Shown here one piece after another: positions 1 to 9,619 of a stretch of 64,000 bases of DNA. The notes under the pieces were generated by a model. That model saw only the letters and a program-made list of their open reading frames with translations. It was not told the DNA's origin and did not search any database. Origin of the DNA: Nakamurella endophytica (lineage in GTDB: Bacteria > Actinomycetota > Actinomycetes > Mycobacteriales > Nakamurellaceae); NCBI RefSeq assembly GCF_014646215.1, contig NZ_BMNA01000007.1:62001-126000 (forward strand), given 5' to 3'. The position numbers and the translations under genes were made by a program. Position 1 is the first letter of the stretch, and each line of letters opens with the position of its first letter.

Positions 1-219
1 GCGGACGTGTGTGAGACCACCGGGCGGGTGCTGTCCCGGCACACCGGGTACGACGCGAACGTGACCCGCGCGGTCCTGCAGGCGTGTGCCGCGGCGTGCA
101 AGGCGTGCGGAGACGAGTGCGAGTCCCACGCCGGCATGCACGAGCACTGCCGGATCTGCGCGCAGGCGTGCCGCCGGTGCGAGCAGGCCTGCCGGCAGCT
201 GCTGGCGGCGCTGGGCTGA
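1..219 (+). CDS. Cys-rich copper-storage (Csp/DUF326-like) protein, C-terminal part
   Basis: The frame is open from the left edge, so the true start lies outside the window; 72 codons and a TGA are visible. The visible part has ten cysteines, mostly in CxxxC or CxxC spacing (ACAAACKACGDEC, then CRICAQACRRCEQAC), plus several His and Met. This is the pattern of four-helix-bundle copper-storage proteins, which hold many Cu(I) ions through Cys side chains inside the bundle. Family members are usually 110-140 residues, so roughly the first half is missing. The copper genes that follow support the assignment. A generic DUF326 ferredoxin-like description is the alternative; the visible part has no export signal. 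Confidence 0.72.
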   Translation, partial: ADVCETTGRVLSRHTGYDANVTRAVLQACAAACKACGDECESHAGMHEHCRICAQACRRCEQACRQLLAALG

Positions 220-295
220 GGCGCCCAGAACCGGGCGGGCCGGCCGCCAGGTCCGGCAGCGGGTCGGTCAGGTGCGGCGCCCGGGAGGCAGGCAG

Positions 296-868
296 GTGAC
301 AGGGCGGCGTTCGGACGTGACGCCGTCGGTTGCCCGCGCCGGTTGGAACACTGATCTGGTGGCTGCCGGGGGACGTCGGGGCGGTGCCGGCAGGTCGCCG
401 GCACCGGCGCGATGGGTGCTGCTCCTGGCCGTGCTGGCCGGCCTGTTCGGGATGCACGTGCTGACCGCCGAGAGCAGCTCCGGCGGGCACGGCGCGCTGC
501 CCACTGCGTCCGGGGCCGGTGCGCACTCCGCGAACCAGGCCGGTGGACATGACAGCGCAGCTGATCACGCCGTCGCAGCCCTCACCGGGTCCCTGGTCGA
601 GCCCGCGGGGATGACCCGCGCGGCCGGAGCGGCTGCGGAGGCGCCGGATCCGGCTGGCATGCCCGAGGGTCACGGCGGGCTGAGCGGCTGCATCCTGTTC
701 ATGGTGATCGGCGGCGCGCTGGTGCTGCTGGTGCTGTTGTCCGGTCGGGCCTGGCCAGCTGCCTCCGGGGCCTGGAGCGCGACGTGGACGGCGCGGTGGC
801 AGGTGCGGCGCCGTGGACCACCGGGCCGGGACCGGCCTCGGGTGGCGTTGTGCGTGATCCGGGTTTAG
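296..868 (+). CDS. DUF6153-like membrane protein of the copper cluster
   Basis: A GTG start at 296 is chosen because GGGAGG lies at 283-288 with good spacing; a second GTG at 317 is possible. The product is about 190 residues. It has a hydrophobic segment near residues 38-55 (WVLLLAVLAGLFGMHVL), a Gly/Ala/His/Met-rich middle and a second hydrophobic segment (CILFMVIGGALVLLVLL) followed by a basic tail. That layout resembles the DUF6153 family, often found next to copper genes in actinomycetes; the biochemical role is unknown. It lies between the Csp-like gene and the DUF305 lipoprotein on the same strand, so co-transcription is likely. The family call is from memory of the pattern, hence moderate confidence. 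Confidence 0.55.
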   Translation: MTGRRSDVTPSVARAGWNTDLVAAGGRRGGAGRSPAPARWVLLLAVLAGLFGMHVLTAESSSGGHGALPTASGAGAHSANQAGGHDSAADHAVAALTGSLVEPAGMTRAAGAAAEAPDPAGMPEGHGGLSGCILFMVIGGALVLLVLLSGRAWPAASGAWSATWTARWQVRRRGPPGRDRPRVALCVIRV

Positions 869-949
869 AGCGCGGCTGACGTCGTTCCCCACGGAACGGC
901 GGACTCCAGTACGCCCTCATCCGGATCTTCCTCGTAGGAGCACACCCAC

Positions 950-1774
950 ATGTCTTCCCTGAACGGGTCTTCGGCTCGGCGCGGTCTCATCGGCCTGGCC
1001 GCCGCGGCCACCCTGAGCTTGGCCGCCTGCGGCGGCAACGACACCACCACCGCGGGCGCCTCCAGCGGTTCCACTTTTTCCAGCGCGGCCATGTCGATGA
1101 CCGCGACGGCCCCGTCCTCGAGTGCAGCGTCCTCGAGCGCGCCGTCCTCCTCGATGGAGATGTCCTCCTCGATGGGCACGTCCTCGAGCTCGTCGACCTC
1201 AGCTGGCGCCGGGGACAGCACCCACAACGACGCGGACGTCATGTTCGTGCAGATGATGATCCCGCACCACCAGGGCGCCATCGCGATGGCGCAGCTGGCC
1301 GCCAGCCGGGCCAGTAACCAGCAGGTCAAGGACCTGGCCGCCACGATCGAGGCGGCACAGGGTCCGGAGATCGAGCAGATGACCGCCTGGCTGCAGGCCT
1401 GGGGAGTGAGCACCTCAACGGCCGACATGTCCTCCTCGACCGCCGCCTCATCCGAGGGCGGGATGGATCACGGCGGGATGGACCACGGCGGCATGACGAT
1501 GGGCAAGGACGGCGACATGGGCTCCTCGACGGCCATGTCGATGCCCGGGGAGATGACCGACGAGCAGATGCAGGCGCTGGAAGCGGCCACCGGCCCCGAG
1601 TTCGACCGCATGTTCCTGCAGATGATGATCGAGCACCACACCGGCGCGGTGGAGATGGCCCAGACAGAACTCGAGCAGGGCAGCAACTCCGACGCCCTGC
1701 AGCTGGCCGAGTCGATCAAGTCCAGCCAGACCGAGGAGATCGCCACCATGCAGCAGTTGCTGCAGTCGCTCTGA
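950..1774 (+). CDS. DUF305 copper-associated lipoprotein
   Basis: The 274-residue product has a lipoprotein signal with lipobox LAAC near residue 26, so it should be anchored outside the membrane. A long Ser/Thr/Ala linker leads to two copies of the DUF305 four-helix motif: HNDADVMFVQMMIPHHQGAI and, in the C-terminal part, MFLQMMIEHHTGAVEMAQ. Between them is a Met/His-rich stretch with repeats of GGMDHGGM. Paired HH and Met-rich helices suit extracytoplasmic copper binding, as known for DUF305 proteins in copper-resistance loci. A TAGGAG site lies about 10 bp before the ATG. It is in series with the upstream and downstream plus-strand copper genes. Exact metal affinity cannot be read from sequence. 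Confidence 0.85.
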   Translation: MSSLNGSSARRGLIGLAAAATLSLAACGGNDTTTAGASSGSTFSSAAMSMTATAPSSSAASSSAPSSSMEMSSSMGTSSSSSTSAGAGDSTHNDADVMFVQMMIPHHQGAIAMAQLAASRASNQQVKDLAATIEAAQGPEIEQMTAWLQAWGVSTSTADMSSSTAASSEGGMDHGGMDHGGMTMGKDGDMGSSTAMSMPGEMTDEQMQALEAATGPEFDRMFLQMMIEHHTGAVEMAQTELEQGSNSDALQLAESIKSSQTEEIATMQQLLQSL

Positions 1775-1909
1775 CCGCTGCCGGCTGTGCTGCCTGGTGG
1801 TCCGGCCGCGGGCCGGGCCACCAGGCACGCCGTGCGGCCCGCCGCCCCCGTGCGGGGCTGGCTACCTGACCTGCCTTCCCTGTGTGTTCTCGATCGAAGG
1901 GTCAGTTCG

Positions 1910-3241
1910 ATGCGCGTTTCCCGGCGCCCCCGGGCGCTGCTGGCGTCGCTGCTGCTCACGGCGGCGCTCACCGCTACCGCCTGCACCACCGGCGGCCTAA
2001 CCTCCTCCTCGCAGGTGACGGTCACCGTGTCCATCGGTCCCACCTCGACAGGGCCAACCGACGGAGCAGCGCCACCGGCGGCGAGCTCGACGCCCCCGTC
2101 CTCCCCTGCGGCGGGCACGTCCACCACCTCAAGCACGCCCAGCCCACCGACGTCGCAGGCGGTGATCACGATGACGCCGGCCGATGCGGCCACTGGCGTG
2201 CCGGTGCTGCAGCCGGTCACGGTCACCGCGACGGCCGGCACGCTGACCGAGGTGTCGCTGACCAACCCCGAGGGCAAGCTCGTGGCCGGCGCGCTGGCGC
2301 CCGATCAGCGCACCTGGACCTCCAGCGAACCGCTGGGCTACGCCCGCAGCTATCTGCTGGCCGCCACAGCCGTGGACGCCGCCGGGCTGAGCACGACCTC
2401 GTCCAGTTCGTTCACCACCGTGCAGCCGGTGGGGGTGATCTTCCCGTCGTTCGAGCCGCCGCCGGACCGCGGGCAGGTCGGCATCGGCCAGCCGCTGTCG
2501 GTGATCTTCGACCAGCCCCCGGCGGATCGCGCGGCGGCCGAACGGGCACTGTCGGTGACCAGCGACCCCGCCGTGGAGGGGGCTTGGTCGTGGGTGGACG
2601 AGCGGACGGTGCACTACCGGCCCCGGGAGTACTGGCCGGCCGGCACGCAGATCACCCTGGGGGCGAACGTGTACGGCGTCGACCTGGGCGGCGGCATGTA
2701 CGGGGAGACCGACCGGTCGATGTCGTTGACGATCGGCCCGGCCAAGATCGCCACCGTTGACAACGCCACCAAGCAGATGACCGTGAGCATCGACGGGCAG
2801 GTGGTCCGCTCCTATCCGGTCAGCCTGGGACGGGAGGAGTCCACCGTGGTGGACGGGCAGGAGATCTCCTTCGTCACCCCGAGCGGCATCTACGTGGCGC
2901 AGGAGAAGTACGAGGTCAAGCAGATGAGCTCGGCGACCTACGGGCTGCCCACGGACTACGAACTGGGCTACGACTCGGCGATCCCGCTGGCGGTGCGGCT
3001 GTCCAACTCCGGGATCTTCGCGCACTCCGCGCCCTGGTCGGTGGCCGATCAGGGCGTCCGGAACGTCTCCCACGGCTGCATCAACATGCCGCCGCAGGAC
3101 GCGCAGTGGTTCTACGACACGTTCGGCTTCGGCGACATCGTGCAGGTCACCGGGACCAGCACCCAGCTGGCCCCCGACGACGGGTACGGCGACTGGAACG
3201 TCCCGTGGGAGCAGTGGGTCGCTGGCAGCGCCCTGAGCTGA
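1910..3241 (+). CDS. L,D-transpeptidase lipoprotein (YkuD domain)
   Basis: The start is the ATG at 1910 after GAAGGG; the frame is open further upstream but without signal-like residues. The 443-residue product has a lipoprotein signal (lipobox region TATAC), a Ser/Thr/Pro linker, one or two Ig-like domains (about residues 80-290) and a C-terminal YkuD domain. The catalytic motif SHGCINM is present with Cys390, and an upstream His lies in HSAPW. This is the architecture of mycobacterial Ldt enzymes, which make 3-3 cross-links in peptidoglycan. Its place after DUF305 in a copper cluster suggests copper-induced wall remodelling: D,D-transpeptidation can be sensitive to copper, so a reserve cross-linking enzyme makes sense. 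That link is inference; the enzyme family is firm. Confidence 0.9.
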   Translation: MRVSRRPRALLASLLLTAALTATACTTGGLTSSSQVTVTVSIGPTSTGPTDGAAPPAASSTPPSSPAAGTSTTSSTPSPPTSQAVITMTPADAATGVPVLQPVTVTATAGTLTEVSLTNPEGKLVAGALAPDQRTWTSSEPLGYARSYLLAATAVDAAGLSTTSSSSFTTVQPVGVIFPSFEPPPDRGQVGIGQPLSVIFDQPPADRAAAERALSVTSDPAVEGAWSWVDERTVHYRPREYWPAGTQITLGANVYGVDLGGGMYGETDRSMSLTIGPAKIATVDNATKQMTVSIDGQVVRSYPVSLGREESTVVDGQEISFVTPSGIYVAQEKYEVKQMSSATYGLPTDYELGYDSAIPLAVRLSNSGIFAHSAPWSVADQGVRNVSHGCINMPPQDAQWFYDTFGFGDIVQVTGTSTQLAPDDGYGDWNVPWEQWVAGSALS

Positions 3242-3335
3242 CGGTCTGGCCGGGGGCGCCGGCGCCGCGATGGCGGCATGACGGCGCCCCGGCCTGCAGG
3301 TCGTGCGGACCGCCGTGGCGCGGTGCCGCCGGCGC

Positions 3336-3374
3336 GGCCCCGGACCGGCACTTCCCCGTGCCCGGTCCGGGGCC
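3336..3374. terminator. Hairpin terminator between convergent copper genes
   Basis: The 13-bp arm GGCCCCGGACCGG pairs perfectly with CCGGTCCGGGGCC, extended by CAC/GTG with a one-base bulge, around a loop of about 6 nt. It lies between the stop of the transpeptidase gene and the stop of the convergent ATPase gene, where a bidirectional terminator is expected. There is no U-tract, which is common in high-GC actinomycetes. Confidence 0.65.
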
Positions 3375-3383
3375 GTTGCACGT

Positions 3384-5843
3384 TCACCGCCCGGCTGGCA
3401 CCGGCTGATCAGCAGCGCGAGCGGGCTCGGCCGGCGCGGGCAGGCGCAGCCGCTTGAGCAGCAGGGCGTTGACCGCGACCAGGAAGCTGGACCCGGACAT
3501 GGTCAGCGCGGCGATCTCCGGGCGCAGCACCAGCCCGAGGGAGGGCTCCAGGACGCCGGCGGCGATGGGCAGGGCGATGGCGTTGTAGCCGATGGCCCAC
3601 CCGAGGTTCTGCCGCATCTTGCGGAGGGTTCCGCGGCCGATCCGCAGCGCCACCGGCACGTCCAGCGGGTCCGAACGCATGAGCACCACGTCGGCCGTTT
3701 CGATGGCCACGTCGGTGCCGGCGCCGATCGCGATGCCCAGGTCGGCCTGCGCCAGGGCTGGGGCGTCGTTCACGCCGTCCCCGACCATCGCCACCTTCCG
3801 GCCCTGGGCCTGCAGCCGGGCGATGTGCGCGGACTTGTCGGCGGGCAGGACCTCGGCGATGACGGTGTCGATGCCCAACTGCTGCGCGATCCGCTGCGCG
3901 GTGGCCTGGTTGTCGCCGGTGAGCATGACGACCCGCACCTCGGCCTGGTGCAGCGCGGTGACCGCGGCGGCGGCGGTGTCCCGGGCCGCGTCGGCCATCG
4001 CGATGACGGCGACGGCGCGGCCGTCGACCGCGACCAGCACCGCGGTGCGGCCGGCGGCGGCCAGTTCGTCGCGGCGCGACGCCAGCGGGCCCAGCTCCAC
4101 CTGCTCGGCGGCCAGCAGGGCGCGGTTGCCGACCAGGACGCGGCGGCCGGCGACAGTCGCGGTTGCGCCGTGCCCGGGCACGTTCCGGAAGCCGCTGGCC
4201 GTGTGGTCCGCACCGTCCGCGGCGGCGTGCTGCTGGGCGTAGCGGACCACCGCGGTGGCCAGCGGGTGCTCGGATTCCCGTTCGACGGCGGCGACCAGGC
4301 GCAGCAGCTCAGCGTCGCCGATGCCGTCCACGACGACGTCGGTGACCTCGGGCTCGCCGCGGGTCAGGGTGCCGGTCTTGTCCATCACGACGGTGTCGAT
4401 GCGGGCGGCGGTCTCCAGCGCGGTGGCGTTCTTGAACAGCACGCCGCGGCGGGCGCCGAGCCCGGAGCCGACCATGATCGCGGTCGGGGTGGCCAGGCCC
4501 AGGGCGTCGGGGCAGGTGATGACCACGACGGTGATCGCGAACAGCAGCGCCGTCTGCACGCCGGCCCCGGCCGCGAGCCACACCAGCAGGGTCGCGGTGC
4601 CGCCGAGCAGAGCGACCAGCACCAGCCAGAACGCGGCCCGGTCGGCCAGCCGCTGCCCGGGCGCCTTGGAGTTCTGCGCCTGCTGCACCAGCGCGACGAT
4701 CTGGGCCAGGGCAGTGTCCGAGCCGACCTTGGTGGCCCGCACCCGCAGCGTGCCGGTGGTGTTGACCGACGCCCCGATCACCCCGGAGCCGGGCTGCTTG
4801 GCCACCGGCAGGCTCTCCCCGGTGACCATCGACTCGTCGACCTCGGAGACGCCCTCGACCACGGTGCCATCGACCGGGACCTTTGCGCCGGGGCGGACCA
4901 GCAGCAGGTCCCCGACCTGCACCTGCCCGGTCGGCACCTCCACCGGGTCGCCGCCGTCGGGTGGCAGCCGCAGCGCCATCGGCGGGGACAGCTCCAGCAG
5001 GGACCGGATCGCCTCGTTGGCGCCGCCGCGGGCGCGCATCTCGAACCAGTGCCCCAGCAGCACGAACGCGGTGAGCACCGAGGCGGCCTCGTAGAACACC
5101 TCACCACCGCCGGTGAGGGTCACTCCCACGCTGTACAGCCAGCCGGCGGCCACCGCCACCGCCACCAGCACCATCATGTCCAGGGTGCGGGCCCGCAACG
5201 CCCGGTAGGCGCCATCGAAGAAGATCCACGCCGCGTAGAACACGACCGGCAGCGACAAAATCAGGCTGAACACGTCGTCGCGGAGCCCCAACGGCGCCGG
5301 CACGTGGAACCCCAGCACCTCCCGGCCGATCGGGGACCACAACAGGATCGGCACCGACAGGACCGCGGCGACCAGGAACCGGTTGCGCATGTCGCGCACC
5401 ATGTCCGCCATCGACATGCCGCCGTGGTGCCCGCCGTGCCCCATCACCTCCTGCGGCGACCGGCCACCCTCCTGCCCGTGGCCGCCGTGGCTCATCTCGT
5501 GGTCCACCGCGGTGTGCGCCGCGCCGCTCTCGTGCCCGGCGGGGGGCTGCGGGTGGGCGTGCTCGAGCTGGCCGCCGGCGCCGGCGGGTTCGCTCATCGG
5601 GTCGCACAGGTGGTTCGGCACGGACTGGCCGGCGCAGTGGTAGCCGCAGTCGCGGACCCAGCCGGTCAGCTCGCGCACCGAGGTGCGGTCGGGGTCGTAG
5701 GTGACGGTCGCGGTCTGGGCGACCGCGTTGGCCTGCACGGCCAGCACGCCGGGCCGGCGGGCCAGGGTCTGCTCCACCACCGCCTGGGAGGTGGCCCAGT
5801 GCAGGCCGCCGACGTCCAGCACGGTGCTGCGACCAGTGCTCAT
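3384..5843 (-). CDS. CopB-like P1B-type metal-transporting ATPase with a CPD motif
   Basis: The ATG at 5843 follows GGAGGACAAG closely, giving 819 residues. An N-terminal HMA-like domain lacks the CxxC pair (GLHWATS in its place) and is followed by [11 protein letters not shown] and a His/Gly-rich stretch ([19 protein letters not shown]). Then come the membrane helices, the actuator motif TGES, the phosphorylation motif DKTGT at Asp488, SEHPLA and [10 protein letters not shown]. The transmembrane metal motif reads [11 protein letters not shown] (Cys444-Pro-Asp446) instead of CPC or CPH. The ATPase family is certain; metal and direction are inferred from the copper operon (csoR, copZ, copA upstream) and from the His-rich N-terminus, which recalls CopB-type pumps. 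It is the last gene of that operon. Confidence 0.88.
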   Translation of the reverse strand: MSTGRSTVLDVGGLHWATSQAVVEQTLARRPGVLAVQANAVAQTATVTYDPDRTSVRELTGWVRDCGYHCAGQSVPNHLCDPMSEPAGAGGQLEHAHPQPPAGHESGAAHTAVDHEMSHGGHGQEGGRSPQEVMGHGGHHGGMSMADMVRDMRNRFLVAAVLSVPILLWSPIGREVLGFHVPAPLGLRDDVFSLILSLPVVFYAAWIFFDGAYRALRARTLDMMVLVAVAVAAGWLYSVGVTLTGGGEVFYEAASVLTAFVLLGHWFEMRARGGANEAIRSLLELSPPMALRLPPDGGDPVEVPTGQVQVGDLLLVRPGAKVPVDGTVVEGVSEVDESMVTGESLPVAKQPGSGVIGASVNTTGTLRVRATKVGSDTALAQIVALVQQAQNSKAPGQRLADRAAFWLVLVALLGGTATLLVWLAAGAGVQTALLFAITVVVITCPDALGLATPTAIMVGSGLGARRGVLFKNATALETAARIDTVVMDKTGTLTRGEPEVTDVVVDGIGDAELLRLVAAVERESEHPLATAVVRYAQQHAAADGADHTASGFRNVPGHGATATVAGRRVLVGNRALLAAEQVELGPLASRRDELAAAGRTAVLVAVDGRAVAVIAMADAARDTAAAAVTALHQAEVRVVMLTGDNQATAQRIAQQLGIDTVIAEVLPADKSAHIARLQAQGRKVAMVGDGVNDAPALAQADLGIAIGAGTDVAIETADVVLMRSDPLDVPVALRIGRGTLRKMRQNLGWAIGYNAIALPIAAGVLEPSLGLVLRPEIAALTMSGSSFLVAVNALLLKRLRLPAPAEPARAADQPVPAGR

Positions 5844-5969
5844 CTTGTCCTCCAACAACGTGTGGGGGTCGCCCAGCGGCCGCAGCGGCGAGCGGGCGGC
5901 CGGGCGGCGGCTGGGTCCGGTCCGAACATCCAAGGGATGGCGGGTGGCGGGGTGCGGCGGGGTGGCGGG

Positions 5970-8345
5970 TCAGGTGGTGGCGGGGTGCCGGTCGCGGGAT
6001 GGCGCGTGCGGCCGCCGGTGGGCGTCCTGGTCGGTGTCGGTCAAAGACACAGCGGTGAAGGAGCGCAGCCGCAGGCTGTTGCTGACCACGAACACCGAGG
6101 ACAGGGCCATCGCGGCGCCGGCGATGAGCGGGTTGAGCAGGCCGGCGACGGCCAGCGGGATCGCGGCGACGTTGTAGGCGAACGCCCAGAACAGGTTGCC
6201 CTTGATGGTGCCCAGGGTGCGGCGGGACAGCCGGATGGCATCGACCGCGGCGCGCAGGTCACCGCGGACCAGGGTCAGGTCGCTGGCCTGGATCGCGACG
6301 TCGGTGCCGGTGCCCATCGCGATGCCCAGGTCGGCCTGGGCCAGGGCGGCCGCGTCGTTCACGCCGTCACCGACCATGGCCACCACCCGGCCCTGCCGCT
6401 GCAGGTCCTGGATCACCGACAGCTTCTCGGTGGGCAGCACCTGCGCGATGACCTCGCTGATGCCGACCTCGGCGGCGACCGTCGCGGCGGCCCGCTCGTT
6501 GTCACCGGTCAGCAGCACCGGCCGCAATCCCAGCTGGCGCAGCTCAGCCACAGCGCGGGCGCTGGTCGGCTTCACCGTGTCGGCCACCACCAGCACGCCC
6601 CGCACGGCGCCGTCCCAGCCGACCACGATCGCGGTGCCGCCGGCGTCCTGCGCCTGCCGGTGCGCCGTGTTCAGGTCGGTGGGCAGCGGCAGCGCCCACT
6701 GCTCGGCCAGCCAACCGGCGCGGCCGGCGACCACGGCGTGCCCGTCCACCACCCCGGCGACCCCGAGACCCTGGGTGCTGGTGAAGTTCTCGACCGGCGG
6801 CAGCGTCCCGAGCTGCTCCCGGGCGGCGGCGGCGATGGCCGCGGCGATCGGATGCTCTGAGGCGTCCTCCAGGGCGCCGGCCAGGCGCAGCAGCTCTCGC
6901 TCGTCGACACCGTCAGCGGGCAGCGTGCGGGTCATGCGCATCCGACCGGTGGTGATGGTGCCGGTCTTGTCCAGCACGATGGTGTCCACCCGGCGGGTCG
7001 ACTCCAGGATCTGCGGGCCCTTGATCAGGATGCCCAGCTGGGCGCCGCGGCCGGTGCCCACCAGCAGCGCGGTCGGCGTGGCCAGTCCCAACGCGCACGG
7101 GCAGGCGATGATCAGCACCGCGACCGCGGCGGTGAACGCGGCCTCCGCGCCCGCTCCCCACAGCAGCCACCCGGCCAGCGTGGCCAGCGCCAGGGCGATG
7201 ACCACGGGCACGAACACCGCGGAGATCCGGTCGGCCAGCCGCTGCACCGGCGCCTTGCCGGACTGCGCGGCCTCCACCATGCGGGCCATCTGCGCCAGCT
7301 GGGTGTCGGCGCCGACGCGGGTGGCCTGCACGACGAGCCGGCCGCCGGCGTTCACGGTCGCGCCGACCACCGCATCGCCCGGCCCCACCTCCACCGGGAC
7401 GGGTTCCCCGGTGAGCATGCTGGCGTCCACCGCGGAGGAGCCGTCCACGACCTCCCCGTCGGTGGCGATCTTCTCGCCGGGGCGGACCAGGAACTGCTCG
7501 CCCACGGCCAGCTGGCCGACCGGGATCCGGACCTCCTGCCCGGAGCGCAGCACCGCGACGTCCTTGGCGCCCATCTCCAGCAGGGCGCGCAGCGCCGCGC
7601 CGGAGCGCTTCTTGGCGCGGGCCTCGAAGTACCGGCCGGCCAGGATGAACACGGTGACCGCGGCCGCGACCTCGAGGTAGATTTCCTCGGCCCCGGACCC
7701 GGCGTGCGGCAACAACCGGAACGGCATCCGCATGCCCGGGTGGCCGGCGCCGCCGAAGAACAACGCGTACAGCGACCAGCCGAACGCGGCCAGCACCCCG
7801 ACGCTGATCAACGTGTCCATGGTCGCCGCGGCGTGCCGGGCGTTGACCACCGCGGCGCGGTGGAACGGCCACGCCCCCCACACCACCACCGGCGCGGCCA
7901 ACGTCAGGGACAGCCACTGCCAGTTGGCGAACTGCAGCGGCTCGATCATCGCCAGCAGCAGCACCGGCAGCGTCAATGCCGCCGAGATCCCCAGCCTGCG
8001 GCGCAGCTCGGTGACCTCCCGGTCCTCCCCCGGCTCCGACGGCTCCATTCCGGTCGCAGCGTCATCGACCGCCGGGCGCGGCGGCTCGGGGAGCTCGGCG
8101 GTGTAGCCGGTGGCCTGCACGGTGGCCACCGCGTCGGCCACGGTGGTGCCCTCGGGCAGGTGGACGACCGCCTTCTCGGTGGCGTAGTTGACGCTGGCCT
8201 GCACTCCGGGCATCCGGTTGAGCTTGCGTTCGACCCGCGCCGCGCACGACGCGCACGTCATGCCACCGATGTTCAGTTCGACCCGCTGCCCCGCAGCAGG
8301 CAAGGAGGCAACAGGCGGCGAGGCAGCCGCGGGGGTGGACGTCAT
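5970..8345 (-). CDS. copA: Cu(I)-exporting P-type ATPase CopA
   Basis: The 791-residue product starts at ATG 8345 behind GGGAGAG. It has one N-terminal HMA domain with [13 protein letters not shown], eight predicted membrane helices, the actuator TGEP loop, the metal motif [11 protein letters not shown] (Cys415-Pro-Cys417), the phosphorylated DKTGT (Asp459), SEHPIA and [10 protein letters not shown]. These define a P1B-1 ATPase that moves Cu(I) out of the cytosol using ATP. It lies downstream of csoR and copZ on the same strand and upstream of a second, CopB-like ATPase. CopZ probably delivers copper to the HMA or membrane entry site. The C-terminal tail after the last helix is short and basic/His-containing. 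Assignment is secure; Ag(I) would also be a substrate. Confidence 0.95.
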   Translation of the reverse strand: MTSTPAAASPPVASLPAAGQRVELNIGGMTCASCAARVERKLNRMPGVQASVNYATEKAVVHLPEGTTVADAVATVQATGYTAELPEPPRPAVDDAATGMEPSEPGEDREVTELRRRLGISAALTLPVLLLAMIEPLQFANWQWLSLTLAAPVVVWGAWPFHRAAVVNARHAAATMDTLISVGVLAAFGWSLYALFFGGAGHPGMRMPFRLLPHAGSGAEEIYLEVAAAVTVFILAGRYFEARAKKRSGAALRALLEMGAKDVAVLRSGQEVRIPVGQLAVGEQFLVRPGEKIATDGEVVDGSSAVDASMLTGEPVPVEVGPGDAVVGATVNAGGRLVVQATRVGADTQLAQMARMVEAAQSGKAPVQRLADRISAVFVPVVIALALATLAGWLLWGAGAEAAFTAAVAVLIIACPCALGLATPTALLVGTGRGAQLGILIKGPQILESTRRVDTIVLDKTGTITTGRMRMTRTLPADGVDERELLRLAGALEDASEHPIAAAIAAAAREQLGTLPPVENFTSTQGLGVAGVVDGHAVVAGRAGWLAEQWALPLPTDLNTAHRQAQDAGGTAIVVGWDGAVRGVLVVADTVKPTSARAVAELRQLGLRPVLLTGDNERAAATVAAEVGISEVIAQVLPTEKLSVIQDLQRQGRVVAMVGDGVNDAAALAQADLGIAMGTGTDVAIQASDLTLVRGDLRAAVDAIRLSRRTLGTIKGNLFWAFAYNVAAIPLAVAGLLNPLIAGAAMALSSVFVVSNSLRLRSFTAVSLTDTDQDAHRRPHAPSRDRHPATT

Positions 8346-8433
8346 GACAGCTCTCCCAACATGAACAGCACGATCACTTCGAGTCCGGCGACCGAGGAGC
8401 CGGTCGGTACTTGCGCTCCCCGGCCGCCGGCGG

Positions 8434-8784
8434 TCAGCGCAGGCTTCCGGGTACCAGCTGGTAGCCGGCCTCTTCCACGGCGTCCTGCACGGCGTCCGGG
8501 TCGACCGGGCGGTCGCTGGTCACGGTGACCTGCCCGGAGGCCAGGTCGACCTGGACCTGCGCGACGCCGGGCACGCCGTCGGTCACCTCCTGGGTCACCG
8601 CCGCCACGCAGTGCCCGCAGGTCATCCCGGTGACCTGGAACGTGGCGGTCACCGCGGCGGCGGCCGGCGTCGAGGACGGGGCCGAGGACTGGGCAGCGGC
8701 CTCACCGCACCCGCACCCGCACCCGCGTCCGCTCGGCCGCTCGGTAGCGGCGGACACGTCGGTGATGCGCAGGGACTCGCTCAT
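8434..8784 (-). CDS. copZ: CopZ-type copper chaperone (HMA domain)
   Basis: The start ATG at 8784 is set by GAAGGAG seven bases upstream; the frame runs further upstream without support. The 116-residue protein has an unusual N-terminal extension of about 45 residues with alternating cysteines (GCGCGCGE), then a standard HMA fold with the Cu(I) site GMTCGHCV and the typical ending [11 protein letters not shown] chaperones carry Cu(I) in the cytosol to CopA and CsoR. Standard CopZ is about 68 residues, so the CxCxC extension may add a second metal site. The gene lies between csoR and copA in the same operon. Confidence 0.9.
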   Translation of the reverse strand: MSESLRITDVSAATERPSGRGCGCGCGEAAAQSSAPSSTPAAAAVTATFQVTGMTCGHCVAAVTQEVTDGVPGVAQVQVDLASGQVTVTSDRPVDPDAVQDAVEEAGYQLVPGSLR

Positions 8785-8860
8785 CGAGAACTCCTTCGGA
8801 TTGTTGACTGGCTGGACGGCCGCGGGTGATGCGGACCGCGGGGAGTCGTGGACCGGCCGG

Positions 8861-9142
8861 TCAGGACCGGACGAGGCGGGCGATCGCGTCGGCGGCTTCC
8901 TTGACCTTGGCGTCAGCGACATCGCCGCCCTGGGCGACCGCCTCGGCCACGCAGTGGGCCATGTGCTCCTCCAGGAGCTTCACCGCCACCGACTGCAGCG
9001 CCTTCGTGGCCGCCGACACCTGGGTCAGGATGTCGATGCAGTACTGGTCGTCCTCGACCATCCGCGACAGCCCACGGATCTGACCCTCGATGCGGGCCAG
9101 CCGCTTGGCGTAGTCGCTCTTGCTGGCTGAGTAGCCGTTCAT
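8861..9142 (-). CDS. csoR: CsoR copper-sensing repressor
   Basis: The 93-residue product from ATG 9142 (GGAGG upstream) is an all-helical DUF156/CsoR protein: KRLARIEGQIRGLSRMVEDD, a Cys in QYCIDIL, and EEHMAHCV. The Cys-x-His-Cys ligand set (one Cys in helix 1-2, His and Cys four apart in the next helix) is that of true Cu(I)-sensing CsoR, in contrast to RcnR or FrmR. CsoR binds DNA as a tetramer when copper-free and is released by Cu(I). It is the first gene of csoR-copZ-copA-ATPase and has its own operator just upstream, so the operon is autoregulated. Confidence 0.93.
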   Translation of the reverse strand: MNGYSASKSDYAKRLARIEGQIRGLSRMVEDDQYCIDILTQVSAATKALQSVAVKLLEEHMAHCVAEAVAQGGDVADAKVKEAADAIARLVRS

Positions 9143-9175
9143 CTGCCTCGACCTCCGGTCCGTGCCGTCCACACC

Positions 9176-9200
9176 TTTATACCATACCCCCCCAGGGTAG
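9176..9200 (-). promoter_or_regulatory. CsoR operator and promoter of the copper operon
   Basis: TACCC (9185-9189) and GGGTA (9195-9199) form an inverted repeat around a C-rich centre, giving ATACCCCCCCAGGGTAG on the plus strand. This matches the G/C-tract pseudo-palindrome known for CsoR operators. On the minus strand a TATAAA box (9181-9176) lies immediately downstream of it and about 34 nt before the csoR ATG. Repressor binding would therefore cover the space between -35 and -10. Confidence 0.75.
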
Positions 9201-9373
9201 TCCCAGGAGTCGACTCGGCGGCCCACGGTCCCCAGGCATACCCCGGCCGCTATCCGCTCAGGTTTCTCTCAGGAGATCGACATCTGCTCACCCGGACCGG
9301 CTCGATCCCCGAGACGTTCACCGTCGCTTCGTGACGGCCGGGCAGTGTCGGTGGTCGAGGCGAGGATCAAGCC

Positions 9374-9550
9374 GTGTGGATCGCCATCGACCCTGACCAT
9401 CCCCGCCGACGCATCGCCTTCGGCGACGAGGAACGTGCCCACAGCTACGCCGACAAGCTGACCTCGGCCTGGACCGTGCGGCCCGCCGACGACCCCCAGG
9501 TCCAGCCCATCACCGGCACCTGGGCCGACGACGAGACGCCCTCCGCCTGA
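9374..9550 (+). CDS. Small acidic hypothetical protein
   Basis: A GTG-started frame of 58 codons encodes a soluble, acidic product with no cysteines, ending DDETPSA. Internal phrases such as DPDHPRRRIAFGDEERAHSY and SAWTVRP read like an ordinary protein, and third-position GC is high. I do not recognise it. No strong Shine-Dalgarno is seen. It sits between the copper operon and the broken helix-turn-helix gene. Confidence 0.3.
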   Translation: MWIAIDPDHPRRRIAFGDEERAHSYADKLTSAWTVRPADDPQVQPITGTWADDETPSA

Positions 9551-9619
9551 TCGTTCGAGCTGTCCACACCCGAGCAACCACCGACAGGAGCTTGGGCACT
9601 CGCCCAGCAGAATCGCTGC

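Noticed and set aside
1787-1909. Upstream extension of the L,D-transpeptidase frame
   Set aside because: The extension lacks a signal sequence and would bury the lipoprotein signal that starts at ATG 1910 behind a good ribosome site.
3303-6860. Long plus-strand open frame of 1185 codons opposite the two copper ATPases
   Set aside because: It is the antisense shadow of the CopB-like and CopA genes. The product is His/Gln/Gly/Arg-rich without any domain, and both ATPase frames are complete.
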